From Enoplolaimus lenunculus (Eukaryota > Nematoda > Enoplea > Enoplida > Thoracostomopsidae): 64,000 nt of DNA. The stretch is taken from positions 310,001-374,000 of the forward strand of contig JASANG010003765.1 of the NCBI GenBank assembly GCA_030248215.1. Direction: 5' to 3'. This document shows positions 37,012-49,100 of this stretch, piece after piece. The notes under the pieces were generated by a model. It did no database searches, had not been told where the DNA came from, and saw only the letters and a program-made list of their open reading frames with translations. The position numbers were made by a program, and so were the translations under genes. How positions within the stretch are numbered: the first letter of the stretch is position 1; each line of letters opens with the position of its first letter.

Positions 37012-40000
37012 ATGGCCAAAAGGAGCGATGTAGTAGTTGATGTGGTCCCGTTAGATGGTTTGTGCGTTAATTGCTACGAACCTTTAGGCGCAATATTCGC
37101 CACTTGTGTTCAATGCAAGGAAACGGAGTCAAACACTGGAACGAGTGTGGTTCGTATTAATTTATGCACACAGTGCTTTTCGTGTGGCGTTGAATTGCGT
37201 ACACACAAACGAAATCATCCGTATAAAATCGTGAACGTTTCTGGAGCCCCTTTGTTTAAGCCAAACCGGCGCTCGCCTTATTCCAATAGACAGTGGGGTG
37301 TCAAAGAAGATTTAGCGTTGCTGGAAACTGTTGATAGATATAATTTAGGCAATTGGGAAGATGTTGTCAAGAAGATAGCTCCTTACGGCTCAGGCGGTGT
37401 GGAACGAACACCGAAGGAGGTATTAATTTTAGTTTCCTTGTTTAGTTGCTGTGTCTCTGTAATAGAATATTGTGCGATTGTGGCATATGAGGCCGATGCG
37501 TTGCTTCGCTAATATCCTATTACAAGAATCAGTGGAGTAAAATGCTGTTTGTAGCTATTCTGTGTAATTGGAAGTTGATTGGCTAAATGCAAGACATTAA
37601 TTTTATGTTTAGGCGAAACATCATTATGATCTCTATTATATCCGCGGTCGTATTGGGCGCGGGTCACTACGCCTGTTCAATACTGCGGCGGAAGTTATCG
37701 ATCACACTGATCCCATTCCACCAACGTTTGGCGCTGCCATCAGCCTGCTCTCTGCTCAGGTGTCTCCACCTGTCAAAGTAAAACTTCTTGGAAATTTAAG
37801 TTGTGGGGCGCTTTGGATTACTTTTAATTGCAGTCCGTTCAGCGAATTAAAATGGTAAAAATTGCAACTATAGGCATAGGCCGAAAGCAAACTTAAACGA
37901 AGAAGAACGAAACACTGTAATGAATCTTAAAACCTGGAAACCTTATTAACTTACTCAGGGTCTCAGTTTTGATCAGAAACCGCTCTTAAATGCATTGAAG
38001 TACTGATTGTATTTTGTGTTTAGGAAAAAACATTCAAGCAAAACCCTGACGATCTCAAATTGCTTGCATACATGCCACATCGCGATGATTATGAGAAGGA
38101 ATGGCAGAATGAAATGGAAGATATAATTACAGGATTAACGGCATCACAAGATGATGATGACTGCGATCGTGCAGTAACCCTTGCGTTAGTGGATCGCTAT
38201 AGGAGATTGGTAAGATAGCATGCGTTACGTACGCTCTTAAGGTTCTGCTTTAGTTTTGCACAGCAGGGTGTAACTGGAATTACGGTTATGTTTCCGGTAA
38301 ATTTTTCTTCAAATTCGGTTCCGGTAAATTACAATTCCGGTTGCACCCTGTTTTTTAAGTCGAACTTTTTACGTACGTGTTACAGTTGTTATATTTCGTT
38401 ATGAAGGCTGTTACATGCAATTCTCTTCTGGGTGCCTGAGTAACCAATTACGCTGAAGGTATTTTTTATATATTTTCACTGTTCAGGGCTATGAGCGTCG
38501 ACATAGAAAAGCAATTGCTCGTGATTATTTGTTAGTTCCACAGTTTCTGAAAAAAGTGAAACCGGAAATAGTTAAAGGCCCTTTGTGTAAGTTTGATTTT
38601 GCCGTTTTTGGTCACAGGGATTATTCGATACGCAATGGGTACATGTTTTGATTATAATGTGAGTGACGTTTTATACTCTATTAAAATGGTATCTAGCTTC
38701 TATGGCGCTCTTGCCCCCGTCACCCTCTGAAATTAAAATTAAGTAGCCTCCTCGATTTTTTAGCATTGCATAGGCACTGGCAACTTACTGTACCGGGTGT
38801 TTCAGAAGTAACTACCTACTGTTTGATGCTAACTATCGGTTGACTGGGCAGAGGTAGCTCGCCTGTTTTTTGTATAATTATAGACAAGTAGTAAAAGTTT
38901 ATTTAAATTACGACGAGAGATGTCAGAACAGCTCCGTCTGTGCACCGCCAAGCTGAATGCATTTCTCCAGTCGGGATGGTACAGATCGGCAAACTTTGGC
39001 GCATAAGTCCACTGGAATTGTTGCAAACACTGATTTTATTCTGTCCATCAATTCTTGAGGGTCCTTCGCCCTACTTCCATAAACATCTTTCACAACATCC
39101 CATAGAAAGAAGTCAGGCGGAGTTAAGTCTGGTGACCTAGCTGGCTACTCGATGGCACCTGTGCGGCCGATCCATCGATTCGGGAACCTTTCGTCCAGCC
39201 AAGCGCGGACTTCGGTTGCGTAGTGATCAGGGGTTCCGTCATGCATGAAAACAAGGTAAAAGTACCAAATAGCTGGTTTTATTGACATTTCCGTCAAAAA
39301 AGAATGGGCCAACGACGCCTTGGCTTCAAGTTAAGCTCCTTGTAAAGGCGCCAAACGGAAGTATGAGGAATACCCAGCTGGAGGGAAGCCCTTCGAGTTG
39401 ACTTCTGGGGGCTCCTGGATACCGCAGCGCTTAATGCAGCTTTCTGGTCCCCACTTGTGGGAGACTTTGGACGACACGGCCTCAGCCGTTCCGCTACACT
39501 ACCAGTGTTCTCGAATCTTTAAATAACATCAGCCATTGTCTTGCGAGTAGGAGGTATTGAGTCGAAATGATTTTTCCACTGGCGTGAGACTTCGGCATAA
39601 TTTCCGTATTTATAGTAAAGTTTTAGAACACATATTTTTTCAGGGAGAGATCGTCGTAGGGAATCCAATGTATAAACAGTATGTATTTATAATAACCTGA
39701 AACATTAAAAACAGCGATGAACAACCATTGTGAAATATTACACCAGAAGATATTTATTGACAAAGTGTGGGTAGTTACTTCTGAAACACCCTGTATATTG
39801 AAAACGTTGAAAATGTGGCATTTTTAGTATGCAAATTCATGTTAAATTATGTTCCTGTTTTCATGAAAACTTTTTGAATATTTTCATAGTAATGAAGAGC
39901 GCACGTGACGAGCGTGACTTACGCGAACGAATGAAGAAGTTTTCGCAGTTTATGCCTTGTATTGATTTCGAAAACTTGGTGATGAAGTGAGTATTGTTTT

Positions 40001-40627
40001 ATTAAAACTGTCAATATTCTCTGGGTCTGGCTCCATGTAATGTGATATTCAGATCAGGTATATATTGTATTCGAACATAACGTACGATCAGAGATGTCGT
40101 GACCAGTAATTTCATTCGTAATGAAAACGAGACAGACTTATAACCGTGACCGCACTAAAAATCAAATGTCGTTGTTACCAAGAACAAGCCATGTCTAACA
40201 AAGTTATTAATTCCAAAACTTTCCATAAATAATTTTACTCAACACGGTCATTGTCTAATTGGGAAACGAATAAAGGTAGCATTGGATGCGGTGCTTGGAA
40301 TTTGTTTGTAGTATTATCAAACAGCGCGCTCTGCAGGCACGAATCGAACGTTTGCAGCAATATAAAGCTGCTGGTGTTACCAGTTTGCAAGGCCGGCAGC
40401 GTGCTTTCGATGTGGAAGAGGTAGTCAAATCACATACACGGCGAAGGAGCAAACGTAAAGTAACGTTCAAAGCAGATATGCAACGACGTAAAAACTTTTA
40501 TCGCTATATGAAATGGCGGAAGTACATGGCTGCGCAAACTGATTGCGGTCGAGCATCCAGCCCACCAGGTGAAAGCGTTAATGGTGGAGGTAGCAATAAC
40601 AATTGCGGATCTGAAACTGAGCTTTGA
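37012..40627 (+). CDS. TADA2B: transcriptional adaptor ADA2, TADA2B type, lacking SWIRM
   Basis: Exons: 37012-37419, 37613-37777, 38024-38209, 38487-38586, 39890-39986, 40312-40627; 423 residues. An alternative donor for exon 2 at 37759 keeps frame. A ZZ zinc finger spans residues 18-69 (C18, C21, C32, C35, C52, C55, H65, H69). A SANT domain (about 93-147, W95 and W115) runs into RTPKE-AKHHYDLYYI, the TADA2B version of this junction. YMPHRDDYE, RRHRKAIARDYLLVP and QFMPCIDFENL are ADA2 signature blocks. The protein bridges Gcn5/PCAF histone acetyltransferase and ADA3 in SAGA, in the nucleus. The usual C-terminal SWIRM domain is not present: after ERLQQYKAAGVTSL comes a basic stretch and a Gly/Asn/Ser tail, and no SWIRM-like exon is visible before DIMT1. 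Intron 4 holds a mariner-type transposon. Confidence 0.9.
38264..38350. mobile_element. short CAGGGTG-ended MITE
   Basis: CAGGGTGTAACTGGAATT and AATTCCGGTTGCACCCTG are inverted ends of an 87-bp element in TADA2B intron 3. The ends resemble those at 61178-61716. No target duplication was found. Confidence 0.6.
38793..39793 (-). mobile_element. decayed Tc1/mariner-superfamily transposon
   Basis: 1001 bp with 24-bp inverted ends (GGGTGTTTCAGAAGTAACTACC, one mismatch near the tip) and a TA on both sides (38791-38792, 39794-39795). On the minus strand the translation holds a helix-turn-helix part (KSTRRASLQLGIPHTSVWRL) and the DDE core (HDGTPDHYATEVRAWLDERF, then NRWIGR and SPDLTPPDFFLW), as in the insect-type elements with a DUF4817-like N-terminus. 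At least one stop (after MADVI) and frame breaks are present, so it is dead. It lies in TADA2B intron 4. Confidence 0.9.
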
Positions 40628-41118
40628 AAGCAATCGCTCGCAAAAAGTTTGTAATTATACTACTTGTCATGAGTACATACCTGTTTATCATTGTAACTGG
40701 AGTCGGAAAACGGCGACGGAAGTAAACCGATTGAAGGGGTCAAAGTATATCGGTGTGGGCGCATTCTTGGAAAATCTAAACCTATTTTTATTTCTTGTTA
40801 AAGTCGTATTAAACATCTTTTGCGGGAATATTAATATGCTTTTTCACTTAATGGTATTTATGAAGCATTTTATTGTGTTATATACATGTATGCACTATCA
40901 ACATCCGCTATGATTTAATGATTAGCATAGTACGCTCATGCTACTCGTGCTTAGACAATTTGCGTGTAATGTATACGTAAAACAAAAATTTGTGTATAAA
41001 TTAACTTTATTTCTTTATTTATACATTAAAAAGTTGTCAGCATACATTTCAAGAGAGAAGTTGTGTTTGTCCCACTGTTAACTTCTATTCCACAAGGAAC
41101 ATATATTACCGCACTTAC

Positions 41119-41245
41119 GGACCATGTTACTCTGATGGGCGTAACAGTAGTATAAGCATATTCCTTAGCCTAAGTCTCAGCTTTAGAATACGTATGCCTA
41201 TTACTAGGCCTAAACAAAACTTAGTCTAATGTTAGAGCTTATAAA
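41119..41245 (-). mobile_element. hybrid TTAGGC-type fragment
   Basis: Starts GGACCATGTTACTCTGATGG, the terminus of the GGGACAG family, but passes into AGTATAAGCATATTCC and CCTAAG units of the TTAGGC family. The right end is not clear. Confidence 0.55.
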
Positions 41246-41570
41246 TTGGCTTACTGAGTATGATAACTGCAAGTTCATACCTCAAAGGAGGGATATTTTG
41301 CTCATTAGCATATGCCATACGCTATCTTAATAAGTGCAGTTTTTAATTTCAAGTATTAGTATTTCTTCTATCATTGTCTTTCTTTAGTGACGTCATGTTC
41401 TTTGATTCGCTGATGCAGCACTTTATTGTTCTTTTATTTGTTATTAAAATTGAAAATCCGTGCCTTTTCTCTTATTTGCGCTATTACTGCAATTTGTTTG
41501 TAGCTTTTAAAGTAAGCAATTTATATGTTAGTCCCACTACGCTCAATGCCAGTAGAACGATAGAAATGAT

Positions 41571-41670
41571 GGCCCATGTACAGAACAGGGCCGGATCGTT
41601 TTCCGGAGGGGCTATAATAGAGTCAATTTAAGCTTTAGACTAATTTTTTTTTGCTTAGGCTTAGGAAATT
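41571..41670 (+). mobile_element. TTAGGC-type fragment, left end
   Basis: GGCCCATGTACAGAACAGGG then TTTAAGCTTTAGACTAATTT and a single TTGCTTAGGCTTAGG. It is cut short shortly before the next element at 41684. Confidence 0.65.
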
Positions 41671-41683
41671 TCATCCATACGCT

Positions 41684-41871
41684 GGCCAATGTTACCCTAA
41701 AGGCCGTCCCATTTTCACGGGACAGAAATGTACCAGGAGTACATACAAAAAACATAATTGGAACAGCGGGACAGTTGGGACACTTAGGACAGATGGGACA
41801 GTTTGGACGAGCGCACAAGTGCACTCCGGGAATATTTCTGTCCCGGGAAAGTGGGACGACCTTTATACGTA
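41684..41871. mobile_element. short GGGACAG element
   Basis: Left end GGCCAATGTTACCCTAAAGG, a GTACCAGGAGTACAT palindrome, a few GGGACAGTT units, then TCTGTCCCGGGAAAGTGGGA toward the right end. The right terminus is worn (CTTTATACGTA) and abuts the next element. Flanks CATACGCT and TATACGTA match at five of eight positions. Confidence 0.65.
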
Positions 41872-42545
41872 GGCCAATGTTACTCTGAGGGGCGTCCCGT
41901 TTTGTCGCGGGGCAGTCACAGGCCAGCACTCTTGTTCAGCGTCCGAGACAGCTTCGAGCCATTTTTTGGTGGGTCATCCGGGACAGCTTCGAGCATGTGT
42001 TTTCGCTGGTTTGGTCGGGACAGCTTCGTGTGTTTTCGCTGCCGCAGCTTTGAGCGTGTTTTCGCTGGGTCGGGCGGGACCGCCAGGACAGCGTCGAGCT
42101 TGTGTTCGCTGGGTCATCCGGGACAGCTTCGAGCATGTGTTTTCGCTGGTTCGGCCGGGACAGCTTCGTGTGTTTTCGCTGCGGCAGCTTCGAGCGTGTG
42201 TTTTCGCTGGGTCGGGCGGGACCGCCAGACAGCGTCGACCTTGTGTTTTCGCTGGGTCGGCCGGGACAGCTTTGAGCCTATGTTTTTGCAGGGTCGGGCG
42301 GTACAGCCAGGACACGTTTGAGTCTATGTTTTTGCTGGTTCGGGCGGAACCGTCAGGACAGCTTCGAGCGTGTGTTTCTGCTGGGTCGGGCGGGACCGCC
42401 AGGACGGCTTCGAATCTGTGTTTTTAGTGGGTCGGTCGGGAGATCCGGGCTAGCTTCGAGCGTATATTTTTTCTGTGGTGGTCATGACAGCCGGGACAGC
42501 TTCAAGCGTATATTTTTTCTGGTTTGGTCGGGACAGCCGGGACTA
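41872..42545 (+). mobile_element. 44-bp minisatellite element, left part
   Basis: Begins GGCCAATGTTACTCTGAGGG, then about 14 units of the type GGGACAGCTTCGAGC, GTGTTTTCGCTGGGTCGG with variable length. There is no right terminus, and the array stops near 42545. All frames are open because of the repeats and code for nothing recognisable. Confidence 0.75.
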
Positions 42546-42634
42546 ATTTTGAGATCATTTAGAAATACGATGGCATGTTTAAAGAAATTAAAATTCTAAA
42601 TCATCATGGAAATATGCATTTCGAATACGTATCT

Positions 42635-42735
42635 GGATATTTTTCATATCCGAATTTCCCGATATTTTTCATATCCGAATTTCCCGATATTTTTCATATC
42701 CGGATGTCCAGATATTTTTCATATCCGTATATCCG
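42635..42735. repeat. 25-bp minisatellite
   Basis: Four units starting at 42636, 42661, 42686 and 42711 (GATATTTTTCATATCCGAAT then TTCCC). Each unit is itself near-palindromic around TTTTTC. It ends about 100 bases before the DIMT1 start codon. Confidence 0.9.
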
Positions 42736-42816
42736 GTGCCCTTGTATAATTCTTACCGTAACTAAAATTTTTTTAAAGTTGTTAAACCGGTGTGATATAT
42801 ATTTTAATTTAACTAA

Positions 42817-43773
<957 letters not shown>

Positions 43774-46154
43774 ATTGTTTAGTTGTGCTCTTTAGTAGCG
43801 TAATTTTTTTAACCGGTTAAGTTTCGAACGTTGTCCGAATGATGTATTGATTTTAGTTTAAGAAAAACTGAATTTATAGACAGTTTAGTATATGAAAAAT
43901 TATTAAGGTTGAGCTACTGACTGAATGTAATGAATTTAATTGCTAGGGCTAGGGTGCAACCCGGTTCCGGATCTGGTAAATTTTTACCAGAATTAAAAAT
44001 TGCTGCAAAAAATTTGGTCGGTGGAAATTGTTTTACTAAAAATGACGATAAAAATTACATAGATTTCATTAACATAGTATGCAAAGCTTGACAATCGCCG
44101 AAAGTAAACCATCGAAGGTACTTTTCGCTTGTGTGGATTATGAAAATCTAAAATACAGCAGATAAAGTGAATACCTATCTCTAATTAGGGTTATGTCACC
44201 AATAATTTTGCAAAAGAGAGTAAGTATGTATTTTTCATTTTAAACTGTCAATTTTTTAGCCGCGTCATATAAATCTCTACCATAAAGCACAAAACTTGCT
44301 TTTTAGAGCTCTCTGACTAACTTACCTAATCGTGTATGTTATGCATCTTAACAAAGGTTCGGCGCGCGTGATACAAATCTCTTCCCGCGGCTGAAAATAT
44401 CTAATTGTGTTATAAAAGCTGAAACACTTAATTCAGTTATTATTTAAGCTATGATTCTTACACCATGGAATAAAGTTTGGTTTTGTATGCTTTGGCAGTT
44501 GACACTTATTTTCAGATATTTATATTTGTATTAGTGGAGCATAAATAAATAATCAGTTCGAAAATCATTTTCTCGGTTTTTGTTTGATTCAGGCGTATCA
44601 ATATAGTAGTTTGCAAAGGGCATAAGTTCTGTTAGTTTTGTCATGTTAATATCAAATATTTTTCATTGCTGTAGAAGTTTGCCATTACTCAAACTGAAAT
44701 TGATTTTGACTTATTTAAGTGACATAACTGTTATAACGTTTTACTGTTTTTAGAATTTAGATTTCAAATACGGTTTCATTTCATAGGACACAGTTTAACT
44801 TTTATGTTGTTGCATGTCCGCTTGCTGACATACACATTGTGTTATTGCAGCAGTTGTTACGTTTGTTATTTAATAAAGTTTTACAAGTTTTGATTTAATC
44901 CTTCTTTTATACTTGATTTGGGCGCAATAATAGTTGTTGCAACATAGAGTCCATTTTCATTTAGTATTCGTGGAACACTGAAAGAGCTTTTGTGGTAACT
45001 AACGCAGTATTGTCCGATTAATAATAACGAAACGGATAGTGATACAAATACGGAAACAAATATACAGAAGCAAAAAATTTCGACCAATGTACTTTGACGG
45101 TTGTCACAGAAGTGCGCACAAAATTTTTTTAAAGTGTTGATTCTTAAATTTCCAAGACGTCTTATATTTCAGACATTCCCGCCTTCGACCGTATCACAAT
45201 CCCACGTTCGATCACACTCCGAAATCACAAAATCTCACTGTCGACCATATCCCAAAATCCCACCTTCTACAATATATCAAAATCCCACGTTCGACCGTAT
45301 CCCGAAATTCCAAAACCCCACCTTCAACCATATTCCGAAATCCCAAAATCCCACCTTCGACCATATCCCAAAATCCCACCTTCCACCATACCTCAAATTC
45401 TTGTTATGGGATAGCGGAATTTTAGGCGGCAGCGAAGTTAACATGGGCCCATACAACTGTTTATGGGGACAAAAATAGCCTAATTTCTGTAACATTTCTT
45501 TAACGGAAGTGGACATCGCTTTTGATGGAAACGGATATCTGGTTACACGTTCGTATTTGATTTTGAGTATTTTGCTATATAATTTCAAATATATAACAAA
45601 TACTAAGTAAAAAAAAGGTCTCCTGGTGTTGCTGCAAGATTTCGGTTAAATTTCAAACATGTGTCTGAGTACTGACTCTCGACATTTAGATAGTGATTTT
45701 TAGATTTTAAGTATAAAATTTTTCAGAGATACGGGTCTTAAGTTTTCGTCAGCGAACTTTTGAAATTCCGGACTTGTGTCTGAAATACAACGCTTCATAG
45801 GGAGCTGAAATTAATAAAATCTCCCAAGTTTACTATCTAAGATTATTTCAAGGTGTAGCCATACGCTGTAGGTTACAGCAGCTCAGCCCGAAATACGGGA
45901 TAATTTCCATAATATATATTTTATAAGTTAGAAATTGTGTCATATATTCGGAACATAGTTTTCTGGAATATAAGAAATTAAAGTTTAAAATAAATAAGAC
46001 ACGAATGTCTGGCATTACAAGACTGTTAACATCTGTGATTCAAAACATCAGTAAAATTTAAGAATCTGTACTTTAAAAATTTTATGTAATTTTTGCAAAA
46101 TGTCAGACTGGTGTCCATAAGTTTTTAGAATTTACCACAATGCCTTAGGTAACT
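43774..46154. other. intergenic region between DIMT1 and HDAC6-like gene
   Basis: Holds the start of a CAGGGTG-type element near 43945-44000 (TAGGGTGCAACCCGG), AATAAA at 44469 (possible DIMT1 poly(A) signal) and a minisatellite at 45180-45415. A minus-strand frame at 44881-45087 (68 codons) has an N-terminal hydrophobic segment but no family that I recognise. Confidence 0.55.
45180..45415 (+). repeat. imperfect minisatellite, CCCACCTTCGACC units
   Basis: About nine units of CCCACCTTCGACCATATCCC with a variable AAAAT linker, in two lengths. It covers the open frames seen on both strands here. Confidence 0.85.
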
Positions 46155-49100
46155 ATGAGTAGCAAAACTAAACGTACCAGTCCTCGATTGCAGAAGTTGG
46201 TGGCTAAGAAAGATCGTCGTGCTCTTGCATTATTAGAGGTATAAAATAAACTTATGTTAAAAATATCTGTAGAACCGAGCTGAAGAGTGATGTCTTTAAT
46301 TGAAGCCGTATTAGGAAATATCCTTAATGTAATCGATTTTCAACCATCATGAAAGCTTTAAATTTATATGGGACGAAGAAAAAGTTGGAATTGTAATACC
46401 TTTTATTGAACTCAACTAGTAGCAACAATTTGCACAAACCAGTGGCATTTTTCTCAAAAATATGCAATATTTTAATATAACTATATACTGTGTGTGCGAG
46501 CGAGACCAGGTACATATCTAAAAACGCAGCTTCATAAATCCGGTTCTGGTTTAATATCCGGCACAGAGCTGAAATTTGTATCCGGTCTGCGGTTGTGGTA
46601 AGATATAAGGCAAAACTGTATTGTACATGTGAAAATACTTGATGCTTTACTGCGACTGTATTTTGCGGTCGAGTAACGCCGACATGAAAAATTAAAAATT
46701 CAAGTCAACAATTAGTTTTATTTCACTAAAAATATATTTTTGTACGATTTAAACACTACCAGCAGTGCACAAATTTAGATCGTGTATCCGGTTAACATCC
46801 AGATCCGGTAAATAGTTTACTATCCGCCTTCATTTCCGGTATCCGGCAAAATTAAGATTCTGTCATATCTACTGTTCCAGCTGTTATTTCAGGTTGAAAA
46901 ATCTCCAAGGCAACCAATATCAAGGTATTATATTAATGTGTACATCAGGCATATCTACGCACGTACGTCAAGAAACAATTGCTGAGTTTCTGAAACCCTG
47001 CATAAGTACAACTTCGTACTCAAGTATCTACTAAGCAAATAGTAAACCAATTTATCGTTTCTGAAACCGTACTCAAGTTAAGCTAATATTAAGTCACTGA
47101 TCAAATTTGATGTGTTGCAGACTAATAGATAAGACATATTAATTTTGATCTGACTGTGATTGTAGACTTACGCGCACGTCGGCTTCATAATATAAAGCAA
47201 AATCATGGTTTCCTTTCCTAGTCGTGTTACTGGCTCAAACTCGACATAAACTTGTGCTTGCTTAAAAGATTAAGTATTTAAATACTTAGTTAGATTTAGG
47301 AAGCCCAGCCAATGTGTTTTAAGCTGTGTTCACACGTGCAATTTTTTGCAGCAAACACTTGAAGGTGCAAGTTTATGTGCAAGTTAGGTCACAAAACAGC
47401 TTTGAAGTTCTTGCAGCTGCAAATTATTCTTTATATGATGATTCAGAATGAAAATATTTCCTTGCAAATGCTTTCAGCTGCAAGTATTTCGGACAACTTG
47501 CAGCTGCGAGTTCTCACTGCAAAAAACTTGCACGTATGAATACGGCTTTAATCAAATTTTCTACGTATTGGTGTTAACCGCGATATATTTAATATAGCTG
47601 GTCTGGTGTAGCTTTTACAATTGATTGAGAGTTGTCACATTCAAGTGAAATTTAAGATTCTTTACGATAACTAACAGTACCAAATAAGACATATCACTAC
47701 AGTACAGTAAATTTATATATTGATACATTTTATTTACCTAGACATTTCGCAAACCCAGTCTCGAGTGGAGTACATCTAGCAAAAGTCTTTCTTGGTTAAA
47801 CATGTTTAAAAAATTTGCGATTCACACTGAAGTATTGTAGCCTGTCTTTTATTCTGTTTGGTTAGGGTGAAATTTTAGATAAAAATTCAGTAATCTCTAT
47901 TTTAGAACAGGGCTCATTTACGATGAACGTATGGCCGACACACACAGCTGCTTATGGGATTCAAAGCATCCTGAATGTCCCGACCGGATTAAACATGTGT
48001 GGCAACACTTGTCTCGAACTGGAACTGCCGAACGGTGCCAGAGAATCAATGTAATGTTGTTTACCATACAGACAAAATAATTATATTTCTGTTTGTTTAT
48101 GTCATTGTTTTATGTACGATTGTACGTGACTGGTAAAACATTCACTACGTATGTTAGCATCGTAGTGCATCCGGACTAAAATTACAATTTGCTAAATGTA
48201 TCGGCGTTTAGTCAGTTTCAAACGTATCCGCTAAGTGTGGTTCTACCGTATGTATATTTTGCACGCATTCTGAATGCTTTCAGGCAAAACATGCATCAGA
48301 CGAACAGCTGCAACTGTGCCACAGGTAGTCTGTATTGATAATGAAAATTATATATTATTTCTATGTTTATCTACTTGTTAGATCAATCTCATTTTGGGCT
48401 AGGTACCTAATACTTTTTAGCAATTAGCAGTACTGTTTCAATTGCAATCTTATTTTGGTGTATTGTGTTTTATAGAAGGTAACATAGTAACTGAAAAAGT
48501 TGAAGAGTGAAAGCGTAACACAAGTGCTTCTGTTCAATAATGTCATTTTATACGTCATCCAAATTACTGTTTGAATATTAAACCTTTCAGCGATACTTAC
48601 ATTCAATTGGTGAAGCAGTGTTCGTCACTGCCAGAAGAGGCCCTTCGTTTTGTATCAGAGCAGTTTGATAGTGTTTATTTTTCTCAGGTAAGCAGCGGTC
48701 AACGACAAGCACTATTCGGGGGAAGTTGCAGGACATATAACATTTTACACACAAGTTGTGAAAAAAATTGCGAATCACTCACAGATGATGCAAATATTTA
48801 GAATACACGCCGAGCGGCGATCTAACCATCTTTTTAACTCTGTGCCACCCGTACGCAAGGTTAAATTTTTTGACAATAATAACTATTTTCTTCTGTTATC
48901 ATTTGTTGAACGAAATTTTAAAAGCTCGGCTTTAACGTCATATTATTTTAGGTTTGAATAATGCATGTGGGTATCGTTTCGATGATGATTTGTGTTAAGA
49001 CTAAAAAATAATATTTTGTCTGTTGTTGTGAATTTCACTACAAATTTTAGGGAACAAACAACGCATCTCGTCTTGCAGCTGGTTCTGCAATCGCTTTAGT

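Noticed and set aside
40569-40913. Alternative TADA2B 3' end in another frame that could encode SWIRM
   Set aside because: The translation has no SWIRM-like residues and the main frame ends cleanly at 40627.
41803-42599. Frames of 90-170 codons in both directions, and similar ones at 57685-58848
   Set aside because: Products of the 44-bp minisatellite. They have the same amino-acid patterns at unrelated loci, no splice or start context and no family.
44881-45087. 68-codon minus-strand membrane protein
   Set aside because: Has an N-terminal hydrophobic stretch but no recognisable family, no clear poly(A) signal and no conservation evidence. Left as unproven.
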